Below, one piece after another: positions 18,477 through 26,051 of a stretch of DNA of 34,640 nucleotides. The notes below the pieces were generated by a model, which worked only from the letters and a program-made list of their open reading frames with translations, was not told the DNA's origin and did no database searches. Positions within the stretch are counted from its first letter, which is position 1; each line of letters begins with the position of its first letter. This DNA comes from Candidatus Heimdallarchaeota archaeon (lineage in GTDB: Archaea; Asgardarchaeota; Heimdallarchaeia; Heimdallarchaeales; Kariarchaeaceae). The position numbers were made by a program, and so were the translations under genes. The stretch is taken from the NCBI GenBank assembly GCA_015523565.1, contig WAKA01000061.1, positions 1 through 34,640 of the forward strand. Reading direction: 5' to 3'.

Positions 18477-18939
18477 ATTTAGCCAGCCCGATTGCAATGG
18501 TGCCAATAGAACCAATGTCTCCCACAGGAAGCTGTACAGTTTCCCCCATATCCAAATCCTTTCTTGAAAGACCAGGGTCACTTCCACCAAAGACAATGGC
18601 AACCTTTTTACCCTTTAGACTTTCCACAAACTCTTCATCCAGTTGCTTATCCCCATATGGTGGAGGAGCCACTAGAACCAATGCTTCAGGTGAGAAAAGA
18701 TCAACAATGTCCTGTAGACCATTGAGGAAAAGAAAATTAACACCAGCCCTATACGCAAGTTTTTGTGCATTGGGAATCCCTTTCTGTGCAGCAGATCCCT
18801 GTGCCTGTGAAATGACAATCGTCCGATATCCCAAGCCAATGGCAATCCTGACAAATTCTGTACATCGGTTTGAGGAATTGACATTGTGCATTACAACAAT
18901 TGGCCACTTGTTGTCCATACCCAAAGTGAACTTCGCCAC
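18460..18939 (-). CDS. SPOUT-superfamily RNA methylase (COG4080 type)
   Basis: A 159-residue protein like the archaeal SPOUT proteins often mislabelled RecB-family nuclease. It begins with a strand IVVMHNVNSSNRCTEFVRIA, then TIVISQAQGSAAQKGIPNAQKLA. It ends with the knot region VAIVFGGSDPGLS and LPVGDIGSIGTIAIGLAKF, where a SPOUT enzyme binds S-adenosylmethionine. The substrate RNA is unknown. It converges on and overlaps coaD by 17 bp. Its upstream end faces the 5S rRNA promoter, so it is divergent from the rRNA gene; a role in rRNA modification would be inference from context only. Confidence 0.82.
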   Translation of the reverse strand: MAKFTLGMDNKWPIVVMHNVNSSNRCTEFVRIAIGLGYRTIVISQAQGSAAQKGIPNAQKLAYRAGVNFLFLNGLQDIVDLFSPEALVLVAPPPYGDKQLDEEFVESLKGKKVAIVFGGSDPGLSRKDLDMGETVQLPVGDIGSIGTIAIGLAKFKRRI

Positions 18940-19013
18940 TATTTGAAAAATGCCATTGTTTCGCTATTCCTTAACAATCTCTCACTTAATTTTTATTGTT
19001 ACCTAATTTAATT

Positions 19014-19023
19014 CTTAAATACC
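19014..19023 (+). promoter_or_regulatory. TATA box of the 5S rRNA gene
   Basis: CTTAAATACC is a strong archaeal TATA-like element. With the usual spacing it places the transcript start near 19044, about 40 nt before the mature 5S region. The identical decamer recurs at 28346-28355. Confidence 0.6.
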
Positions 19024-19048
19024 ACTCTGTTTTAACTAAGTATGTAAC

Positions 19049-19086
19049 ATCAACCACGGTTGATATGCGGAGGGTTCTCCTACCAG
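19049..19086 (+). other. 5S rRNA precursor leader, possibly the decayed 5' half of an ancestral 5S copy
   Basis: The leader can form two small hairpins: 19049-19054 with 19059-19064 (6 perfect pairs, loop CACG) and 19069-19072 with 19077-19080 (loop GGTT). The segment 19056-19073 also lines up with the true 5' half further on: ACGGTTGATATGCGGAGG here against ACGGTCATAGAGCCGGTG at 19166-19183. But the helix III/loop C part with CCGAAC is missing. This is what a tandem duplication followed by loss of the outer halves would leave. An alternative pairing of 19065-19068 and 19072-19074 with 19096-19098 and 19100-19103 would compete with mature helix II. Confidence 0.45.
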
Positions 19087-19214
19087 AAAGTTAAGCCCAG
19101 CATCGGACGACCCATGTACTGATTTCCGCGAGGGATCGGGAAAGGCGTCACGCTGTATTACGATTACGGTCATAGAGCCGGTGTGCACCCAGAAACATTC
19201 CGAACCTGGATAAG
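19087..19214 (+). rRNA. rrf: 5S ribosomal RNA, circularly permuted gene order
   Basis: All parts of an archaeal 5S rRNA are present, in rotated order. First comes the normal 3' half: loop B AAGTTAAGCCC (19088-19098), helix II 3' strand (19101-19106), helix IV (19107-19112 with 19144-19148, A19110 bulged), loop E GTACTG (19116-19121) facing CGGGAA (19137-19142), and helix V with loop D GCGA (19128-19131). Then helix I: CTGTA (19153-19157) pairs with TACGG (19165-19169) and is capped by a 7-nt loop where the normal 3' and 5' ends would be. Then the normal 5' half: loop A TCATAG, helix II 5' strand CCGGTG (19178-19183), and helix III CCAG/CTGG enclosing the 13-nt loop C with CATTCCGAAC (19196-19205). 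The new ends fall in loop B. Exact mature ends are estimates. No ordinary 5S fold is possible at this locus. Confidence 0.82.
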
Positions 19215-19217
19215 AAA

Positions 19218-19237
19218 GCAACTGTTGCATCTTTTTT
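19218..19237 (+). terminator. terminator of the 5S rRNA transcript
   Basis: A short stem (GCAA/TTGC, loop CTG, 19218-19228) is followed by six T residues (19232-19237), directly after the end of the permuted 5S. T-tracts are the main archaeal termination signal; the weak stem may be incidental. Confidence 0.5.
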
Positions 19238-19240
19238 CGG

Positions 19241-19247
19241 TTTATAT
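19241..19247 (+). promoter_or_regulatory. TATA box of the cpGTPase gene
   Basis: TTTATAT predicts a start near 19270, shortly before ATG 19273/19285, so the GTPase has its own promoter immediately after the 5S terminator and a very short leader. Confidence 0.45.
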
Positions 19248-19284
19248 GAAAATACTTCTAAAATACAAAAACATGTTTTTTTTG

Positions 19285-20079
19285 ATGTCAATGAATAAAT
19301 TTTGGGGGATTGTCTACAGCATGGTCGACAGGTCTGATGTCGTGTTGGAAGTTGTAGACGCAAGATTCCCCTCAATATGCAGAAGTACACGATTAGAAGA
19401 GTACGTCAATTCTATAGAGGATTGCAATCTAGTCATTGGTTTAAATAAAACAGACCTAATTCCAAAATCCCTACTCGATAGGTGGCTGGGTTGGTTTGAA
19501 GAACGAGGCTACGTTGCAACTGGGTTTTCCGCATCCAAACGTTTGGGCACGTCTCGAATTCGGAGGGTGCTACTTCGTGCATCCAAACGAAAGACAGCTG
19601 TTGTAGCTGTTGTAGGGTTCCCAAACACAGGAAAAAGCTCATTGATAAATACACTTAGAGGAAAAGCGGCCGCAGGTGTTGCACCGATTCCAGGCAAAAC
19701 AAGAGGAGAGCAAAAGATAAGGGTAAGCAATAGCCTTTTCATGTTTGACACGCCAGGAATTATCCCAGCCCAATTACCTGAGAAACACAGAATTTTATTG
19801 GGTCTCGACGCCATTACAAAAATCAAGGATCCAGAACATGCCGCCTTAATACTTTATGCACAAGCGGAAGAATTGAATCCAGGTGCAGTTGCAGAACATT
19901 ATGGAATTGAGAATGATGCACAAGATTTTTTGGCAAATCTCGCATATGCAAGAAACAAGATAGTGAAAGGGAATATGCCTGACGAAAGGGCCGCCGCAAT
20001 TATTTTTCTTTCAGATCATATCAGAGGACTTCTTCCAATTTACGAGAACCCTGCAAGACCACTACGCATGAGCCGTTAG
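19285..20079 (+). CDS. circularly permuted GTPase, RbgA/YlqF-Nog2-Lsg1 type ribosome assembly factor
   Basis: About 264 residues. The G motifs are in permuted order: G4 NKTD at about 54-57, G5 FSAS at about 81, then G1 GFPNTGKSS at about 111-119, G2 PGKTRG, and G3 DTPG. The N-terminal VLEVVDARFP segment is also typical. Bacterial RbgA and eukaryotic Nog2/Nug1/Lsg1 of this family act in late large-subunit assembly; Nog2 release is tied to 5S RNP rotation in yeast (established knowledge). ATG 19285 suits the TATA box at 19241 and the family N-terminus (MSMNKFWGIVYSMVDRSDVV). Earlier ATGs at 19183 and 19246 lie within or too close to the 5S unit. Confidence 0.88.
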   Translation: MSMNKFWGIVYSMVDRSDVVLEVVDARFPSICRSTRLEEYVNSIEDCNLVIGLNKTDLIPKSLLDRWLGWFEERGYVATGFSASKRLGTSRIRRVLLRASKRKTAVVAVVGFPNTGKSSLINTLRGKAAAGVAPIPGKTRGEQKIRVSNSLFMFDTPGIIPAQLPEKHRILLGLDAITKIKDPEHAALILYAQAEELNPGAVAEHYGIENDAQDFLANLAYARNKIVKGNMPDERAAAIIFLSDHIRGLLPIYENPARPLRMSR

Positions 20080-20202
20080 TTCAACATGATGCGAAAATCG
20101 GAAATAGGAGGAAAGTCGTTGAAAATATAAAAAAATAAAGATACAATGAAAAAGAAGATTATGTTGAACATTTTTCCCCATTGTTTCTTTGATATTCGAT
20201 TA

Positions 20203-20210
20203 CTTTAAAT
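20203..20210 (+). promoter_or_regulatory. TATA box of the AbrB-domain gene
   Basis: CTTTAAAT predicts a start near 20233 and a leader of about 25 nt that contains a purine-rich AAAAAAAGGGG before ATG 20258. Confidence 0.45.
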
Positions 20211-20257
20211 TAGTTAAAGTCCCATAATGATTAATAACCCAAAAAAAGGGGTACAGC

Positions 20258-21166
20258 ATGGTTTCGCACGGTCACAAAGTAAGCAACAAGGGACAGATTG
20301 TTGTTCCAGCAAAATACAGGAAACGCTTGGACATCAACCCAAAAGACAAGATGAATTTTAGAATTCGGGGTCATTTCCTGATTGTTGAAAAGGCACGGGA
20401 AACATCAAAAAACATCCAGTACCTAAAAGAGAAAAGAGGAAAATTCGGGGAAAAATACCTCACACAAGATGAATTGGAAGATATTATTAGAGACCTCCTT
20501 TATCAGCAGTTTTACAGAGGAAACAACTATGTGACTGATCGAGTAGGAAGTAGTGAATATAAGGTACTTGGAGCACAGGCAATCCTTGACGAGGTCGTAG
20601 AGGTATTTAAAGAGGGATCAGAGCCTTGGCTTCAGGGAGACTATGTTGAAACTCTTCGCAGATTTGCAGAAGACTTGGATCTCGATTTCCCAACGCTTCT
20701 TGAAGAATTTGTCAAGAAAATGAAAAACCTCGAGGTCATGGGACCAATCACTGACAAAGACGGGGCATCAATCGTTTATGCATTGGCAATTGGGGAAACC
20801 CTAAGTGAATTCAGGACAAGAGTGGGAGACATTGTCACGGAGAATTTAATTAAGGAGGCAGAGGTCGTCAGAACTGAATTGGAAAATAAAAACGACCCTG
20901 ATCTTTTAGAAATAAATTACTCCGCTGAAGAACTTGAAGACATCATAACGCAAAAACTTGCAGACAAATACTCCATTCTCATGAATCTTAGAGTCCTTAA
21001 GGAATTGGCAAAAGTATCCTTAAAATCAATTGGACAAAGGCACTACAAAAAAATCAGTCAGGAGCTGTTTGATTCCATTTTCAAGAAACAACCTCCAAAA
21101 GAAGAGAAGAAGAAACCAAGATTTGAAATTCCAAGCATCCCCTCTTTTGACGAGTTCGATAAATAA
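20258..21166 (+). CDS. AbrB/SpoVT-domain protein with long helical extension
   Basis: A 302-residue protein. Residues 4-46 are a swapped-hairpin AbrB/MazE-type domain (HKVSNKGQIVVPAKYRKRLDI...FRIRGHFLIVEK), normally a DNA-binding dimer in short antitoxins and transition-state regulators. The remaining 250 residues are mostly charged alpha-helix (for example YLTQDELEDIIRDLLYQQFYRG, DLDFPTLLEEFVKKMKNL and AEELEDIITQKLADKYSILMNLR). The tail is Lys/Pro-rich and ends EIPSIPSFDEFDK. I recognise no family for the extension. No toxin gene is adjacent. A DNA-binding or chromatin-type protein is a reasonable guess; it could also use the fold for protein dimerisation. Confidence 0.75.
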   Translation: MVSHGHKVSNKGQIVVPAKYRKRLDINPKDKMNFRIRGHFLIVEKARETSKNIQYLKEKRGKFGEKYLTQDELEDIIRDLLYQQFYRGNNYVTDRVGSSEYKVLGAQAILDEVVEVFKEGSEPWLQGDYVETLRRFAEDLDLDFPTLLEEFVKKMKNLEVMGPITDKDGASIVYALAIGETLSEFRTRVGDIVTENLIKEAEVVRTELENKNDPDLLEINYSAEELEDIITQKLADKYSILMNLRVLKELAKVSLKSIGQRHYKKISQELFDSIFKKQPPKEEKKKPRFEIPSIPSFDEFDK

Positions 21167-21258
21167 ACGCAATTGAAAAAAACATGCCAAATCGTTCAAC
21201 CTTCTTCATAAAGTATTATATAGATAAAGAACAGTGGTAACATTTAAGGGGCAATGGC

Positions 21259-22134
21259 ATGGCACTAGTAGACGTAACACAATCCCAGCTATTCAGCTTG
21301 AAAGAAAAACTAGCATATGCACTTCAAAAAGCCAAAGATGCAATAACCAATCCATTATACATGCCCAATGACTTGGGACAATATCTGGAAACAAGGAATG
21401 CAGCGGGGCAAAAACAGATCAAAGCAGATGTCATTGCAGAAGAGGTGTTCTTCACCCAAATTTCAGGATTTGGACTCAACGGGGTACTTTATTCAGAAGA
21501 ATCAGGGAAGAAAACATTTGGCAATCCAGACGCTGATGACGCAATAATATTGCTTCTTGACCCACTGGATGGATCTAAGAATTTTCAAAATGGGAAACCA
21601 TTCGGATGTATTTCTTTGGCATTTGGATTCAAACCAGAATATGAAAGACCAACTATGGCAGACCTACAGGGGGGAATGGTTCTTAACCTTTACAGAAACG
21701 AGTGCTTTAGTGCCATTAAAGGGCACCAAGTACTGAAAAATGGAAAGCAATATAACCATCCCTCCAAAAAACCGTTGCCCCAAAACAGGATCAACATCTA
21801 CACATATGACAAAAATGTCAAGAAATTCCTGAAACAATTCAACGGTCAATACCAATTCAAATCGTTAGGAAGCGTTGCATGGGAACTGGTGCTCGCAATA
21901 ACGAAGAATATAGACATGTTCATAGATCTAAGGGAACGGGTAAAGGTTCATGATTTTGCGGCAAGCATGATAATTGCAAAAGAGGCAGGATGTCATTTTT
22001 TAGTATTGGACACCCAAGATGAAAGAGATATCCCCATAGACAATTTTACAAAGGGATATAGCATTGCGGCATCATGTGACCTGGAACTTCTTGAAAGTAT
22101 TATTGAAGACATAAAAAGTGTTGGAAATGCATGA
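21259..22134 (+). CDS. inositol monophosphatase-family phosphatase (possible archaeal fructose-1,6-bisphosphatase/IMPase)
   Basis: A 291-residue Mg-dependent, Li-sensitive type phosphatase. Metal site residues are in LYSEESG and DPLDGSKNF, with the third motif as VHDFAASMIIAKEAGC (the common W-D-x-A-A has His-Asp here). Archaeal members often hydrolyse both inositol-1-phosphate and fructose-1,6-bisphosphate; the substrate is not decidable from sequence. ATG 21259 has AAGGGGC upstream. The next gene overlaps it by 8 bp, starting an operon-like run through to 25070. Confidence 0.85.
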   Translation: MALVDVTQSQLFSLKEKLAYALQKAKDAITNPLYMPNDLGQYLETRNAAGQKQIKADVIAEEVFFTQISGFGLNGVLYSEESGKKTFGNPDADDAIILLLDPLDGSKNFQNGKPFGCISLAFGFKPEYERPTMADLQGGMVLNLYRNECFSAIKGHQVLKNGKQYNHPSKKPLPQNRINIYTYDKNVKKFLKQFNGQYQFKSLGSVAWELVLAITKNIDMFIDLRERVKVHDFAASMIIAKEAGCHFLVLDTQDERDIPIDNFTKGYSIAASCDLELLESIIEDIKSVGNA

Positions 22135-23044
22135 GAATCCTTTTCTTGAACCGTATCTTCAAAATCCTATGATAAAATCCCCAGTCACCATAATTGTTTC
22201 TAGAACTGATGACGCAGGCATGAACATGAAAAAACACTTGGTTGAACTTGACAGCTATGAAAAAATGGCATTGAATGTACCAGAAACTTGGCCCAAAGGT
22301 GATTATGAACTGCTCATGTCAAAAAGCAAGGCACTGCTGACAATTCCTGAAAGACAAATCCATGCAGACTACATGAAAGGATACATTGAAACAAATTTAT
22401 TGATATTTGCATCAAAACACAGTTCAAAAGCAGGAATGAAGGCAATACTTGTCCATTCAACAGGAAATTGGTCTGAAGCATGGAACAACAGCGGAAGGGG
22501 AAGATCACTCGGAATATCGCATGGACAGGCAATGTTCAGGGGATACCATTCACTGAAAAAACAAAAAGAATTGTTGGAGCTTGATGAATATTGGTTGGGA
22601 ATTGAATGCACCCACCATGGTCCAACTGAATTGGATGTACCCCTTCTGTTCATGGAATGCGGAGGTACAGAAACAGAATGGAATGATGTAAAAGCTACAA
22701 AAGCAGTCTCATATGCAATCAATGAAGTGGCAGATAGTTTTGTCGATCCAAAGGAAGACAAATTGCCAACTGCAATCGGAATTGGTGGAGGACATTATTG
22801 CCCAGCATTCGTCAAACGGATTGACGCAAAAATGTTTTATTTGGGCCATGTGGCACCCAAGCACCATCATGACGCACTTGATGAGGAAATGGTCATTAAA
22901 GCATGGGAAAGAACAAAGGCAAAAGAAAAATTTTTTCTGATTGACAAGAAGGGAACAAAAGGAGCAAAAAGACAAGAGCTGATCCAGATCTTTGAAAAAC
23001 ATGGATACCCTTGGAAGCTGACTACAGCCTATCCCACAAAATAG
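22127..23044 (+). CDS. dtdA: D-aminoacyl-tRNA deacylase, archaeal/plant DtdA (GEK1) type
   Basis: About 305 residues. The protein recycles mischarged D-aminoacyl-tRNA. Typical motifs are IFASKHSSKAG, VHSTGNW, the metal-binding CTHHGPTELD, and GIGGGHYCPAF. The C-terminal region around GHVAPKHHHDALD is also conserved. Start ATG 22127 overlaps the phosphatase stop (8 bp); GTG 22118 would add three residues. Confidence 0.92.
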   Translation: MHENPFLEPYLQNPMIKSPVTIIVSRTDDAGMNMKKHLVELDSYEKMALNVPETWPKGDYELLMSKSKALLTIPERQIHADYMKGYIETNLLIFASKHSSKAGMKAILVHSTGNWSEAWNNSGRGRSLGISHGQAMFRGYHSLKKQKELLELDEYWLGIECTHHGPTELDVPLLFMECGGTETEWNDVKATKAVSYAINEVADSFVDPKEDKLPTAIGIGGGHYCPAFVKRIDAKMFYLGHVAPKHHHDALDEEMVIKAWERTKAKEKFFLIDKKGTKGAKRQELIQIFEKHGYPWKLTTAYPTK

Positions 23045-23093
23045 CCTGTAATTGAACGAATTGTTAAAAAACAATGAAACACCACTGCAATAT

Positions 23094-23351
23094 ATGGCAG
23101 ATGTAAATATCTATAAGGTTTCAGGATACTACAGGAAAAACAAAAGAAAAATCCCCTTGACCATGGAAGTCAGGGGAACAAAAATCTCTGAAGTCCTTGA
23201 AAAAGTCTATGCGGAAATAGGAAGCAGACACAGAGTCAAAAGAAATGAAATCTACATCCCAAAGGATGGGGGCATCAAGATCATTGAACCCAGTGAAGCA
23301 CGTAATCCAGAATTCAAGGATGTTGACGCAGAGGATTTCTATATCCCTTAG
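23094..23351 (+). CDS. rpl18a: ribosomal protein eL20 (L18a/LX)
   Basis: About 85 residues. VNIYKVSGYYRKNKRKIPL followed by EVRGTKISEVLEKVYAEIGS and RHRVKRNEIYI is the archaeal LX protein of the large subunit. The last 20 residues (PSEARNPEFKDVDAEDFYIP) form an acidic tail beyond the typical LX end. ATG 23094 is the family-consistent start; TTG 23052 is possible. Archaeal eL20, pfdA and ftsY are often neighbours; here pfdA follows immediately but ftsY lies 5 kb away. Confidence 0.92.
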   Translation: MADVNIYKVSGYYRKNKRKIPLTMEVRGTKISEVLEKVYAEIGSRHRVKRNEIYIPKDGGIKIIEPSEARNPEFKDVDAEDFYIP

Positions 23352-23360
23352 GTGAGAAAA

Positions 23361-23804
23361 TTGAGTACACCAGACCCACAACAAATCATGCAACTGCAAC
23401 AACTAGGACAGCAACTTGAAGCAGAAATCAAAGCTCTAGAAGAACAGAAATTGCAGGCAGAAAAACTCGAAAATGATCTCAACAAAACTGGTCAGACACT
23501 TAGAGGATTAAGAGACCCTGACAATGAACAGGACATACTCATCCCCATTGGCAGTGGTGTGTATGTCTACGGAAAAATCACAGACTGGCAAAAGATACTT
23601 GTTAATGTAGGATCCGGCACAGTCGTGCCGAAAACATTGGACGAGGCAATTAAAACAGTCGACAAACAAATTGAAAACTACAGAAACCTGATACAGCAAC
23701 TCTCACAGCACATCCAGCAAAAGATCATTGAAATCCAAAGCGTCCAAGACAGAATACAGCAACTGCAAAGTGGAAACTGGGGAATTGCACCCGGAAACAT
23801 TTAA
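23361..23804 (+). CDS. pfdA: prefoldin alpha subunit
   Basis: About 147 residues. Two long coiled-coil helices (roughly 4-50 and 95-137) flank a beta-hairpin region DILIPIGSGVYVYGKI...KILVNVGSGTVVPKTL typical of the alpha subunit. It forms the hexameric chaperone that hands unfolded proteins to the thermosome. TTG 23361 is preferred because AGGTGA (23350-23355) is 5 nt upstream; GTG 23352 overlaps that site. A Gln-rich start and an extra NWGIAPGNI tail are present. Confidence 0.93.
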   Translation: MSTPDPQQIMQLQQLGQQLEAEIKALEEQKLQAEKLENDLNKTGQTLRGLRDPDNEQDILIPIGSGVYVYGKITDWQKILVNVGSGTVVPKTLDEAIKTVDKQIENYRNLIQQLSQHIQQKIIEIQSVQDRIQQLQSGNWGIAPGNI

Positions 23805-23813
23805 GGATGACCT

Positions 23814-25070
23814 ATGCAGACTGCCTCTGTCATCACATATGGTTGCACCCACAATCAAAAGGACTCCCAGCTTATAGAAGCACAACTACTTAAGGGAGGG
23901 TACAAACTAGTTGACGAAAAAGAGGCAGATATCGTTGTTGTAAACACCTGTACTGTGAAAAGTCCCACAGAAAACAAGATCATGAGAAAATTGCAGGATC
24001 TGGAAAACAAAAAAAAAGTCATTGTCACAGGATGCCTAAGCCAAGCCGACCCTGATCTCATTAAAAGAAACTTCCCAAACTATACTGTAATGGGAGTAAA
24101 CGCCGCAAAATTCATCCTGAATGCATTACGAGCAGAAACAAGCCTACCTGTCATCAATGAGAAACCATTCGAGAAGCCACTGCAGGAAAGCACACAATGG
24201 AACCCCAACCTCAACATTATCCAAATCAATGAAGGATGCCTCAACGCTTGTACATTCTGCGCAACAAAGTTTGCAAGGGGAAGGCTTCATTCATTTTCCA
24301 GAGCAAGCATCATTCAAGCAATAAGGAAAAAACCAACACCAGAAGTATGGCTGACCAGCCAAGACACAGGATGCTGGGGATTTGACATTGGAGACAACTT
24401 GGCAAACCTGATTAATGACATCGATAGAATCAACCGAAAATTCTATCTGAGAATTGGAATGGGGAACCCAAACAATTTCATCAAGATACTCGACAATGTC
24501 ATTGAGGCATACCATTCAGAAAAGGTTTACAAGTTCCTCCACTTGCCAGTACAGGCAGGATCAAACCAAGTGCTCAAGCACATGAGAAGAGGATACACTG
24601 TCGAGGAATATGAAACAATTGTCCATTCATTCAAAAAAGAATTCCCAAACCTGACCCTCGCAACTGACGTCATCTGCGGATATCCGACAGAAACTGAAGA
24701 GGATTTCCTTTTAACACTCAAAACCATTGAAAAAACAAGACCAAGCATCACCAACATAAGCAGGTATTGGGAAAGAAAAGGAACATTCGCGGCAACTCTT
24801 CCCCAACTGCCACACCAAACAAGAAAGGAGAGGGCAAAGGCGGTACAGGAACTGACCACCGCAATCCAGAAACGGGACAATGAAAAATGGATTGGATGGA
24901 AAGGAGAAGCACTTGTCACAGAGAAAGGAACAAAAGGAGGAATGGTAGCCAGAAACATCTGGTACAAACCCATTGTTGTCGACATCCCTGAAACTACACT
25001 CGGAACATTCATACAGGTCAAAATCACAAAGGCAGAAACAACACACCTTATTGGTGAAAAAATAGAATAA
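23814..25070 (+). CDS. tRNA t6A37 methylthiotransferase (radical SAM, e-MtaB/CDKAL1 type)
   Basis: A 418-residue enzyme that adds methylthio to N6-threonylcarbamoyladenosine-37 in ANN-decoding tRNAs. The N-terminal UPF0004 domain (ITYGCTHNQKDSQLIEAQL; VVNTCTVKSPTENKI) provides the three Cys of the auxiliary cluster. The radical SAM cluster is GCLNACTFCATKFARG with C142, C146 and C149. A TRAM domain lies at the C-terminus. The family member with an archaeal partner set is e-MtaB rather than bacterial MiaB. ATG 23814 follows pfdA by 9 nt. Confidence 0.92.
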   Translation: MQTASVITYGCTHNQKDSQLIEAQLLKGGYKLVDEKEADIVVVNTCTVKSPTENKIMRKLQDLENKKKVIVTGCLSQADPDLIKRNFPNYTVMGVNAAKFILNALRAETSLPVINEKPFEKPLQESTQWNPNLNIIQINEGCLNACTFCATKFARGRLHSFSRASIIQAIRKKPTPEVWLTSQDTGCWGFDIGDNLANLINDIDRINRKFYLRIGMGNPNNFIKILDNVIEAYHSEKVYKFLHLPVQAGSNQVLKHMRRGYTVEEYETIVHSFKKEFPNLTLATDVICGYPTETEEDFLLTLKTIEKTRPSITNISRYWERKGTFAATLPQLPHQTRKERAKAVQELTTAIQKRDNEKWIGWKGEALVTEKGTKGGMVARNIWYKPIVVDIPETTLGTFIQVKITKAETTHLIGEKIE

Positions 25071-25100
25071 ACTCAAGACAATCATAAGATTATAAGCAAA

Positions 25101-25108
25101 ACCTATAA
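25101..25108 (+). promoter_or_regulatory. TATA box of the first seven-helix paralogue
   Basis: CCTATAAG predicts a start near 25131-25135, at the TTG start codon of the gene, so the mRNA would be leaderless or nearly so. Confidence 0.4.
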
Positions 25109-25134
25109 GTGCAACATGTTGCATAAATGGCTTA

Positions 25135-25959
25135 TTGCAAACTCCATTAAATTTATTGCATACAATTCTACTCCCCCTTGCAATCATAGAGCTATTCATC
25201 TTTGTAAGAGGGATTCTGATCTATAGAAAAACAGGAATTAAAGAATATTTGGAGTTTGCCTTTCTCTGGCTCGCCGCAACAATCACCTCAATTGCTGAAA
25301 TGATGATTAACACCAATGCAATGATCCCAAAAATTAAGGAAATTTCTTTAGTTATCTTCATTTTTGCTGTTTATATTCACGCGACAAGAACAATGGCAAA
25401 AAAAACAACTTGGAAATTCAAAACTCTTGTCTTTTTTGGGACAGGCTATTTTACCATATTGGTTACCACAGCAATCTTGTGGGAGCCAAAGGTTAATGGA
25501 AGACATACACAAGCAGAACCAGCCAATCTCCCCCTGAAGATGGGATTCGTTGAACACCCAATAGCTTACCTACCCCTTCGAAACCTATTTGCAAGTGTGT
25601 CATTCATCCTTATCCTAATCGCATTCACATTTTTCAAGGTTCCATCCCATGATTTAAGATTGAAAACTGCAAAGGCACTATGGCAATTGACTGCAGTCAT
25701 GGCCAATCTTATGGTTACAATAGTCTCACTTCAAGCAACCTGTACAATCCCAACCATACTGATTGACATTTGTGCACTTTTTGCACTCATCCCAACCATT
25801 GTTATCGCAATTGCAATACCAGAAGGATACATAATGCAATTCGCGCAAATATACAGAGCTGCATTAACTTATGAGAAAATACAAATGAAAGAAAAAGAAC
25901 AGAACATCCTTGAGTACATCCAAAAAGTAATCAAGATATTACGAAAACAGCATGAATGA
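25135..25959 (+). CDS. seven-helix hypothetical membrane protein, paralogue A
   Basis: A 274-residue protein with about seven hydrophobic segments (roughly 8-26, 36-54, 62-80, 93-111, 146-166, 182-200, 208-228). It ends with a conserved cytoplasmic signature PEGYIMQFAQIYRAALTYEK and a basic tail helix. The start is TTG 25135; the only nearby ATG (25127) is out of frame. It shares its whole layout and many positions with the next gene. I recognise no family. Hallmark shared blocks are FVRGILIYRKT, the LWLAATITS region, HDLRLKTAKALWQ and IPEGYI. A receptor or sensor module is one possibility, with no direct support. Confidence 0.65.
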   Translation: MQTPLNLLHTILLPLAIIELFIFVRGILIYRKTGIKEYLEFAFLWLAATITSIAEMMINTNAMIPKIKEISLVIFIFAVYIHATRTMAKKTTWKFKTLVFFGTGYFTILVTTAILWEPKVNGRHTQAEPANLPLKMGFVEHPIAYLPLRNLFASVSFILILIAFTFFKVPSHDLRLKTAKALWQLTAVMANLMVTIVSLQATCTIPTILIDICALFALIPTIVIAIAIPEGYIMQFAQIYRAALTYEKIQMKEKEQNILEYIQKVIKILRKQHE

Positions 25960-26019
25960 CCAAACTGGAAATTAAAAAAAAAAGAAAAAACCAATAAGCT
26001 AACATTGGAAAATGTAAGT

Positions 26020-26027
26020 GTTTATAT
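26020..26027 (+). promoter_or_regulatory. TATA box of the second seven-helix paralogue
   Basis: The TTTATATC element predicts a start close to 26050, within 2-3 nt of TTG 26052, again suggesting a leaderless transcript and a separate promoter for this copy. Confidence 0.45.
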
Positions 26028-26051
26028 CAGAAACTAACAAAACATCATTAT

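Noticed and set aside
19051-19160. An ordinary, non-permuted 5S rRNA at the first AAGCCC block
   Set aside because: The upstream part has no CCGAAC loop C or full helix III, and nothing before 19087 pairs with the 3' end to make helix I, whereas the downstream segment supplies all of these.
19183-19284. Longer N-terminus of the cpGTPase (ATG 19183 or 19246)
   Set aside because: It would overlap the 5S loop C region and its terminator; the extra residues do not resemble the family, and the TATA box at 19241 points to a later start.
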